From CF-39 sp035651155 (GTDB lineage: Bacteria; Chloroflexota; Limnocylindria; P2-11E), in NCBI GenBank assembly GCA_035651155.1, contig DASRGG010000036.1, forward strand, positions 62,001 to 126,000: a stretch of DNA of 64,000 nt. Reading direction: 5' to 3'. Position 1 is the stretch's first letter. Every line of letters starts with the position of its first letter. The notes beneath the pieces were generated by a model, which made no database searches, was not told the DNA's origin, and worked only from the letters and a program-made list of their open reading frames with translations. The position numbers and the translations under genes were made by a program. Positions 58,998 through 64,000 of the stretch are shown in pieces.

Positions 58998-60532
58998 GCG
59001 GGGACCGGTGCGACCGCGAGGGGCAGCGTGAAGCTGAATGTGATGCCGCCGCCGCTGCGGGGCCGCGCCACGAGCGTGCCGCCATGTGCCTCCACGAGAC
59101 CGCGTGCGACCGCGAGACCGAGGCCAATGCCCTTGCTCCCCGTTCCACCCGGTCGGATGAACGGATCGAACACGCGTGGGAGCGTCTCGATGGGCACGCC
59201 CGGACCGCGATCGGAGACCTCCACGACGAGCGATCCATCCGCCACGCGCGCCGAGATATCGATCCGCGTCCCGGCGGGCGTATGGCGCACCGCGTTCTCG
59301 ACGAGATTGGTGAGGACCTCATCGATCTCGACGTAGTCGAGCGGCACCGGTGGAAGATCCTCGGGGATCGCGACGCGCAGGTCGTGCGTCGCGGCAAGCG
59401 TGCGAAGCCGTCCGACGACGTCGTCGACGAGCGCTCCGAAGTCGTACCAACCGCGATCCGGCCTGAGGCTGCCCGATTCCATGCGAGAGAGATCCAGCAA
59501 GTTGGTGACGATCCGGCTCAAGCGACGCGCCTCCTCTTCGATGTCCGCCGCGAAGGTCTCGCGCTCGGCATCGGTCCACTCGACGTCCCGCTGACGGAGG
59601 CTTCCCGCCGAGGCGATGATCGACGCGAGCGGCGTGCGGAGATCGTGCGACACCGCGTTCAGCAGAGCGCTCTTGAGCGTGTCCGTCCTGCGGAGCACCT
59701 CCGCCTCCGTGGCGCTCTCCCGGAGCCGTGCGCGCTCGACCGCATTCGCGATCTGCGCGGCGATCGCCGTGAGCAGCTTGTCGTTCGCGGACTCCACCGC
59801 GGAGTCGCCGCGAACGATCGCGAGCACGCCGATGCGCCGACCGGACGACGCGAGCGGCATGACGTGGACGCGATGGTCGTCGGCCACGCCACCCGTCGGC
59901 GGAACGATGCGGATCCACCGCCGTCCGCGTGCGGGCCGACGCGTGCTCGACGAGGATACCCACGACCGGATCGAGGTGACCGAGCGTCGGATCACCTCAG
60001 CGTCGCCGCTGGTGATGCGCTGTTCGCCCGTGTCGCCGGACAGCTCGATCACGACCGACCGCAGCCGCAGCGTCTGGCGGAGCTGGTCGGCGACGGCGCG
60101 CAAGGAGGGGAGGAGCTCGGTTCCGACGAGCAGGTGTGCCACGCCGTACAGGAGGGTCGCCTCCTGCTCGCGGCGAGCCGCCTCGATCGCCCTTCGGCGC
60201 TGATCGCCGGCGAGCTGCCCGGTGATCGCGCCGGTGAGCAGGAAGAGCAGGAGTGCCAGCCACTCGCTCGGATCCGCGACCGTGAACGTGTGGACCGGGT
60301 CGACGAAGAACCAGTCGAACATCAGGAACGCCGCGATGGACGCGGCGATCGCCGGGCCACTGCCCGCGACGATGGCAGTCCCGATCACCGCGATGAGATA
60401 CAGCATCGAGACGTTCGCGACGCGCCATTGCGGTTGGAGGGCTCCGATCACCGCCGTCACGATGCTCACGCCGAGGAGCCCCAACACGTAGCCGCGCCCG
60501 TTGCGTGCGACGGCCGCCACGACCGCGCTCAC
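58994..60532 (-). CDS. KdpD-like sensor kinase lacking the N-terminal KdpD/USP domains
   Basis: 512 residues. It begins at the four-helix DUF4118 membrane region (VLGLLGVSIVTAVIGAL, MLYLIAVIGTAIVAG, PAIAASIAAFLMFDWFF, LALLLFLLTGAITGQLA), then a GAF-like domain, HisKA with SHDLRTPLASIIASAGSL, and an intact ATPase domain (NLVENAVRHTP, DRGPGVP, GIGLGLAVARGLVEAHGG). The ~380-residue cytoplasmic KdpD plus USP sensor portion of classic KdpD is absent. GTG start with TATGCT 6 bases upstream, so the short form is the real gene and not a fragment. Overlaps its regulator by 4 bases. Confidence 0.85.
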   Translation of the reverse strand: MSAVVAAVARNGRGYVLGLLGVSIVTAVIGALQPQWRVANVSMLYLIAVIGTAIVAGSGPAIAASIAAFLMFDWFFVDPVHTFTVADPSEWLALLLFLLTGAITGQLAGDQRRRAIEAARREQEATLLYGVAHLLVGTELLPSLRAVADQLRQTLRLRSVVIELSGDTGEQRITSGDAEVIRRSVTSIRSWVSSSSTRRPARGRRWIRIVPPTGGVADDHRVHVMPLASSGRRIGVLAIVRGDSAVESANDKLLTAIAAQIANAVERARLRESATEAEVLRRTDTLKSALLNAVSHDLRTPLASIIASAGSLRQRDVEWTDAERETFAADIEEEARRLSRIVTNLLDLSRMESGSLRPDRGWYDFGALVDDVVGRLRTLAATHDLRVAIPEDLPPVPLDYVEIDEVLTNLVENAVRHTPAGTRIDISARVADGSLVVEVSDRGPGVPIETLPRVFDPFIRPGGTGSKGIGLGLAVARGLVEAHGGTLVARPRSGGGITFSFTLPLAVAPVPA

Positions 60533-60538
60533 ACGCCG

Positions 60539-60544
60539 AGCATA
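60539..60544 (-). promoter_or_regulatory. Probable -10 element (TATGCT) of kdpDE-like operon
   Basis: TATGCT on the minus strand ends 6 bases before GTG 60532 and supports the short KdpD-like protein as a complete gene. Confidence 0.45.
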
Positions 60545-60577
60545 CGTCCGGTCAGGCTCGGCACCGCGTCGAACACG

Positions 60578-61906
60578 CTAGCCCGCGGGTGCCTCCGGTA
60601 CGTCGGGCATCGCGAGTCCGCTGGCCACGCTGGTGAAGGCCGCCGCGTCGCGGACGCGCGAGCGCGGGAACCGCTTCGCGAGGAGCGTGCGGAACGCCGG
60701 GATCGCGCTCGAGCCGCCCGTGGTGACGACCTCGCCGACCTCCTGGGGAACGACGCCGGCCTTCGCGAGCACCGCCTCCAGCAGCGCCTCGGTGTCGCGC
60801 AGCATCGGCGCGACGAGCGATTCGAAGCGCCCGCGCACGAGGCGCGCGTCCACGTCGACCGCGGCGCGGTGGTAGGAGAGGATCGCCGCCGCGAGGCGCG
60901 ACAGCTCGATCTTCGTCCGGTCCGCAGCCATGAAGATCTCGTAGCCGAGCTGGAGCGAGATCGCGTCGCGCAGCGCCTCGAGCTCGCGCCGCGGCGCGCC
61001 CGCGCGCACGAGGTCGTCGAGCGCGTCGAGCAGCGGCTTCTCGTTCAACGCCGACAGCGCGTGCCAGTCGTGCAGCGCGTTCACGATGAAGGCCGGAAGC
61101 CGCAGGCGCTTCGGCCCCCATTCGGCGCGCGAGCCGAGGCGCGGCGCGACGGTGTCGTCGATGACGCGCTCGGTGCAGCGGTCGCCGCCGATGTCGCGCC
61201 CGGCCGTGGCGACGACGCGCAGCCGCTCGCCGTCGCGCTCGACGACCGCGAGGTCGAGCGTGCCGCCGCCGAAGTCGAACACGAGCGAGAGCCCGCGCGC
61301 GACGCCGGCGGAGTGCGCCGCGCCGACGGGCTCGTACGCGAGGCGCACCGAACGGAAGCCGGCCAGCTCCGCCGCCGCGCGCATGCGCGCGACGGCGCGC
61401 CGCTCCGCGGCCGCGCCGCCGACGTATTCGACGGGCCGGCCGATGGTGATGTCGTCCGGGGCGGTACCCGAGAGCTCGCGCGCGCGCTCGCGGACGTGCG
61501 CGAGCACGATCGCGATGAGCTCCTCGAGGCCGCGTGCCTCGCCGAAGACGTTCGTGCGCACGTCGAGCTCGTCGCCGAGGAACGATTTCAACGCCTGGAA
61601 GAGCCGGCCCGGCGAGTTGACGTCGCTGAGGATGTGCGCCTCGACCGGCTTCTGGAGCTTGTTCGACGATTGCAGCTTCACGCCGAGCGACACGAACTCG
61701 CGCTTGATCGCGCCGCGCGTGCGGTTATCGCCGAGGTACGCCTCGATGGCGGGTCGTCCGACGCTCGACGAGCCGTCGCGCCGAACGTAGAGGACCGTCG
61801 GCATCGCCGCGCCGGCGATCGGGTCGAGCGGCAGCACCTCGCTCCTCGCGCCGTCCCAGACCGCGAGCGAGGTGTTCGAAGTCCCGAAGTCGAGGCCGAA
61901 TCGCAC
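60578..61906 (-). CDS. YegD-like Hsp70 family chaperone
   Basis: 442 residues. ATPase domain motifs: GLDFGTSNTSLAVWDG (phosphate 1), FDFGGGTLDLAVVERDG (phosphate 2) and VVTTGGSSAIPAFRTLL (adenosine). The insertion IVNALHDWHALSALNEKPLL is as in YegD. The C-terminal beta-sandwich substrate-binding domain of DnaK is missing, as usual for YegD. GTG start. It reads away from the hspR/hsp20/lon genes and is a plausible member of the same stress response, though no operator is seen before it. Confidence 0.85.
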   Translation of the reverse strand: MRFGLDFGTSNTSLAVWDGARSEVLPLDPIAGAAMPTVLYVRRDGSSSVGRPAIEAYLGDNRTRGAIKREFVSLGVKLQSSNKLQKPVEAHILSDVNSPGRLFQALKSFLGDELDVRTNVFGEARGLEELIAIVLAHVRERARELSGTAPDDITIGRPVEYVGGAAAERRAVARMRAAAELAGFRSVRLAYEPVGAAHSAGVARGLSLVFDFGGGTLDLAVVERDGERLRVVATAGRDIGGDRCTERVIDDTVAPRLGSRAEWGPKRLRLPAFIVNALHDWHALSALNEKPLLDALDDLVRAGAPRRELEALRDAISLQLGYEIFMAADRTKIELSRLAAAILSYHRAAVDVDARLVRGRFESLVAPMLRDTEALLEAVLAKAGVVPQEVGEVVTTGGSSAIPAFRTLLAKRFPRSRVRDAAAFTSVASGLAMPDVPEAPAG

Positions 61907-61992
61907 GCTACCGCCTGCGCGGGAATGCGACGCCGTAGAGCGTCAGGCCGTCGATCGGCACGGGACGGCCATTGTGCGTGAACCGGCCGCGG

Positions 61993-62547
61993 TCAGCGGA
62001 CGGCGGCCTTCAGCTTCTCGGCGAAGTGCTTCCGCAGCTTCGCCACCTTCGGCGCCGCGACGAGCCGGACGTACGGCTGGTCGGGGTGGTTCGCCGCGTA
62101 GTCCTGGTGGTACGCCTCGGCGGGGTAGAACCGGTCGAGCTTCGTGAGCTCGGTGGCGATCGGAGCGCCGAAGACCTTCGCCGCCTCGAGCTGGCGGATG
62201 TACGCCTCGGCGACGGCGCGCTCCTGCTCGTCGCCATAGCAGTCGGCCTGGGCCGCGGCGCCGCCGGCGTACCCGTTCACGACCTCGAGCACGCCGTCGA
62301 GCTGGCGGTAGACCGCCTCGACGCACCAGAAGCAGCCGCCCGCGAGCGCCACCCGGCGCTCGCCGGCGGTCTCCGGGCGGGGATCGAAGACGGGGTCGGG
62401 AAAGCGCTCAGGGGGAGAGGGGCACGGCGACACCTCCAGGGGCACGAACCGACTGCCTGGGGAGAGTGTTCCCCGGCCCGCGGTGGCCGGGGCGGCGGAG
62501 AGCGACTGCCCGCGCGACGGGAAGACTCTTGACAACAATGTTGTCAT
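61993..62547 (-). CDS. MsrA-like peptide methionine sulfoxide reductase with central segment missing
   Basis: 184 residues as an open frame, but the MsrA-like core begins only near residue 67 (VALAGGCFWCVEAVYRQLDG, active-site Cys in GCFWC). After VVNGYAGG the sequence jumps, through ADCYGD, to DEQERAVAEAYIRQLE and FYPAEAYHQDYAANHPDQPY. Normal MsrA has about 60 residues here, including the GHAE and DPTT segments that shape the substrate pocket. The frame is not broken, so this looks like an in-frame deletion and is probably inactive. The long N-terminus is doubtful: a start at GTG 62445 would avoid using codons within the hspR operator. Confidence 0.7.
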   Translation of the reverse strand: MTTLLSRVFPSRGQSLSAAPATAGRGTLSPGSRFVPLEVSPCPSPPERFPDPVFDPRPETAGERRVALAGGCFWCVEAVYRQLDGVLEVVNGYAGGAAAQADCYGDEQERAVAEAYIRQLEAAKVFGAPIATELTKLDRFYPAEAYHQDYAANHPDQPYVRLVAAPKVAKLRKHFAEKLKAAVR

Positions 62548-62548
62548 G
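62528..62548. promoter_or_regulatory. HAIR-like operator (CTTGACA-N7-TGTCATG)
   Basis: CTTGACA (62528-62534) and TGTCATG (62542-62548) are inverted around 7 bases. Spacing and outer bases match the HspR-associated inverted repeat CTTGAGT-N7-ACTCAAG with two changes per arm. It overlaps the -35 box of the promoter at 62529 and sits directly before an HspR-like gene, as expected for autorepression. Confidence 0.6.
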
Positions 62549-62557
62549 AGATATGAA
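62529..62557 (+). promoter_or_regulatory. Promoter of the hspR-like/hsp20 genes (TTGACA-17-TATGAA)
   Basis: TTGACA at 62529-62534 is a perfect -35 box, with TATGAA 17 bases downstream (62552-62557). GTG 62565 lies 7 bases after the -10, so the message should be leaderless. An operator dyad overlaps the -35 and spacer. Confidence 0.65.
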
Positions 62558-62564
62558 AAGTGCC

Positions 62565-62924
62565 GTGGTACGTGGCAGTCGGCCGGTGTACGTCATCTCG
62601 ATCGCCGCGAGCCTCGCCGGGTGCCATCCGCGCACGCTGAGGATCTACGAGGAGGAGGGGCTGCTCGAGCCCGTACGGACGGAAACGAACATCCGCCTCT
62701 ACTCCGACGATGATCTGCGGCGCGTGCGGGTGATCCGCTACCTCACGCAGGTGCGAGGCGTGAACCTCGCGGGGGTGAAGCTGCTCCTGCAGCTGCAGGA
62801 TGCCGCGGACCTGCTGGACGAGATCGCACGGCAGGTCGGCGAGGACGGCGCGGACGGCGAGGACGACACGGCCGGCGACGGCGGCGCCGGGCCACGTCGG
62901 AGAAACGGACCCACGCGCGTGTGA
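62565..62924 (+). CDS. hspR: MerR-family HspR-like heat-shock repressor
   Basis: 119 residues from GTG 62565; an ATG at 62553 lies inside the -10 box and is unlikely to be transcribed in full. The MerR helix-turn-helix is YVISIAASLAGCHPRTLRIYEEEGLLEPVRT (core AASLAGCHPRTLRIYE), then RLYSDDDLRRVRVIRYLTQVRG and a coiled coil (VKLLLQLQDAADLLDEIAR). This resembles HspR, which represses dnaK, clpB and lon in actinobacteria. The acidic Gly/Asp-rich tail is short. It precedes hsp20 and lon, and a HAIR-like operator overlaps its promoter. Confidence 0.8.
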   Translation: MVRGSRPVYVISIAASLAGCHPRTLRIYEEEGLLEPVRTETNIRLYSDDDLRRVRVIRYLTQVRGVNLAGVKLLLQLQDAADLLDEIARQVGEDGADGEDDTAGDGGAGPRRRNGPTRV

Positions 62925-62948
62925 ACAATCGGGAAAGGAGTGACGTCT

Positions 62949-63395
62949 ATGACCCTTACGCGCTTTTCGCCGATGAGCGACTTCGTGTCTCTTCGCGAGG
63001 CCATGGATCGTCTCTTCGAGCACAGCTTCATCGGGCCCACCACCTGGACCGGCCTGCCCGCTGGCCAGGTCGCGGTTCCGGTGGACCTCTGGGAGACGAA
63101 GGACGCCTATCACCTGCGTGCCGACCTGCCGGGCCTCGCCCCGGACGCGATCGACATCAACGCGACCGCCGATACGGTCTCGATCGCCGGCGAGATGAAG
63201 GCGCAGACCGACGTGACCAGCGAGGGCTGGCTGCGTCAGGAGCGCCGCACCGGCAAGTTCCAGCGCGCCTTCACGCTCCCGGTCCAGATCGATCCGGACA
63301 AGGTCAAGGCGAGCTTCGAGCATGGCGTGCTCGAGCTCGTGCTCCCGAAGGCGGAGCAGCTGAGGGCTCGAAGCATCAAGGTGAGCGCGAAGTAG
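62949..63395 (+). CDS. Small heat-shock protein Hsp20
   Basis: 148 residues. The alpha-crystallin domain runs from about VPVDLWETKDAYHLRADLPGLAPDAID (core WETKDAYHLRADLPG) through RQERRTGKFQRAFTLP to the signature FEHGVLELVLPKAE; a C-terminal SIKV anchors oligomers. It holds unfolding proteins for refolding by ATP-driven chaperones. ATG 62949 is 8 bases after GGGAAAGGAG; the GTG at 62940 overlaps that site and is rejected. It is 24 bases behind the hspR-like gene, likely in the same transcript. Confidence 0.92.
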   Translation: MTLTRFSPMSDFVSLREAMDRLFEHSFIGPTTWTGLPAGQVAVPVDLWETKDAYHLRADLPGLAPDAIDINATADTVSIAGEMKAQTDVTSEGWLRQERRTGKFQRAFTLPVQIDPDKVKASFEHGVLELVLPKAEQLRARSIKVSAK

Positions 63396-63418
63396 GCGCC
63401 CACCGGAAGAGACGTGTC

Positions 63419-63449
63419 GCGGCCGGCGCGGAATCTCCGCACCGGCCGC
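63419..63449 (+). terminator. GC-rich terminator-like hairpin between hsp20 and lon
   Basis: GCGGCCGG (63419-63426) pairs with CCGGCCGC (63442-63449); inside, GCGG (63428-63431) pairs with CCGC (63437-63440) around the loop AATCT. It is followed by GCCGTTCCTCTT, a weak T-rich stretch. It probably limits read-through from hsp20 into lon. Confidence 0.6.
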
Positions 63450-63493
63450 GCCGTTCCTCTTGAGAGACCCACGCGAGGGAAAGGACGGACACA

Positions 63494-64000
63494 ATGAGCG
63501 AAGACATGAAGGACACGAAGGCGACGGGCGACCGTCCGTACCCGAACGAGGTGACACTCGTTCCGCTGCGGGAGATGGTCGTCTTCCCGAAGCTCGTCGT
63601 CCCGCTGGGCGTGGGCCGTGAGAAGTCCGTCGCCGCGGTCACGACCGCGATGAACGAAGAGCGCCGTCTGGTGATCCTGGCGGCGCAGCGTGATGCCGAG
63701 ATCGACGATCCGCAGCCCGATCAGATCCACAACGTCGGCACCATCGCCGAGATCGTGCGCCTCCTGCGCATCCCGGATGGGAGCGCCCAGATCATCGTGC
63801 AGGGCGTGCAGCGCGTCCGCATCACCGGCTATCTGCCGGAGACGCGCTTCTTCAAGGTGGCGTTCGAGCCGATCGTCGAGGACCTCGGCGATCCCGTCGA
63901 ACGCGAGGCGCAGCTGCGCAACGTGAAGGCGCTCTTCGACCGCTACGTCGACAACGGCGGCGCGATCCTGCCCGAGCTCGCCATGACCGCGAAGAACACC
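63494..64000 (+). CDS. lon: Lon protease, N-terminal part only
   Basis: 169 codons lie in the window before the right edge cuts the gene. The visible part is the Lon N-terminal substrate-recognition domain: TLVPLREMVVFPKLVVPLGVGREKSV (core PLREMVVFPKLVVPLGVGR), VILAAQRDAEIDDPQPDQIH, VGTIAEIVRLLRIPDG, VQGVQRVRI. Lon is the ATP-dependent protease for damaged and regulatory proteins. The ATPase and Ser-Lys protease domains must be beyond the edge. A GGAAAGGAC site lies about 8 bases before the ATG. It follows an HspR-like gene and hsp20, in line with lon as a known HspR target in streptomycetes. Confidence 0.92.
   Translation, partial: MSEDMKDTKATGDRPYPNEVTLVPLREMVVFPKLVVPLGVGREKSVAAVTTAMNEERRLVILAAQRDAEIDDPQPDQIHNVGTIAEIVRLLRIPDGSAQIIVQGVQRVRITGYLPETRFFKVAFEPIVEDLGDPVEREAQLRNVKALFDRYVDNGGAILPELAMTAKNT

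Noticed and set aside
62553..62564. ATG 62553 as start of the HspR-like gene
   Set aside because: It overlaps the -10 hexamer of the best promoter in the area; GTG 62565 fits the transcription start.

Overview
The window is about 64 kb of very GC-rich (roughly 70%) bacterial chromosome, tightly packed with genes, with many GTG/TTG starts and many 1-4 base stop/start overlaps. No rRNA, tRNA, transposase, phage gene or CRISPR array was seen. The gene mix (complete F-type ATP synthase operon, MreB, SpoIID-like protein, SARP-type regulator, KimA-like potassium permeases beside TrkA proteins, HspR-like regulator) suggests a deep-branching member of the Terrabacteria side of Bacteria. A Chloroflexota lineage is my best guess, at low confidence and from gene content only.

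Layout. 0-8.4 kb: a partial DUF4242 gene, a SARP/BTAD-TPR regulator, a WecA/MraY-type sugar-phosphate transferase with a DUF72 gene and a lipoprotein, an S9 peptidase, a Hint-domain lipoprotein and a CorA transporter. 8.5-15.3 kb: ATP synthase operon in the order atpZ/I-B-E-F-H-A-G-D-C. 15.3-23.4 kb: a beta-propeller lipoprotein, Nudix, VOC and GT2 genes, a HicB/DinB fusion, divergent dtxR-like and FTR1-like genes around a DtxR-type operator, mreB, and two envelope glycosyltransferases. 23.4-26.2 kb: an eroded island with a frameshifted glycosyltransferase remnant, a multiply broken pseudogene and three hypothetical genes. 26.5-30.1 kb: three GT-C-like membrane proteins.

30.2-42.2 kb looks like one translationally coupled run: PHP phosphoesterase, flippase-like protein, two GT-C-like proteins, a tandem array of three paralogous membrane proteins, then a DegS-like histidine kinase, a response regulator with Glu in place of the phosphoacceptor Asp, a second kinase with a degenerate ATPase domain, and a DinB protein. 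42.2-49.1 kb: a GT39-like protein, SpoIID, hpt, two cupredoxins, rsmG, a hisA-like gene and a metallophosphoesterase. 49.2-54.9 kb: a putative potassium-uptake module (two KimA-like permeases, a USP protein, two TrkA proteins). 54.9-60.5 kb: an ABC exporter with a NEW3 surface protein, then a kdpE/truncated-kdpD pair. 60.6-64 kb: a YegD-like Hsp70, an MsrA with a missing central block, and an hspR-like/hsp20/lon stress cluster with a HAIR-like operator.

A recurring feature is a TANNNT -10 hexamer ending about 6-10 bases before the start codon at the head of many transcription units. This suggests widespread leaderless transcription, and I used it to choose several starts. Genes inside operons instead rely on Shine-Dalgarno sites or stop/start overlaps.
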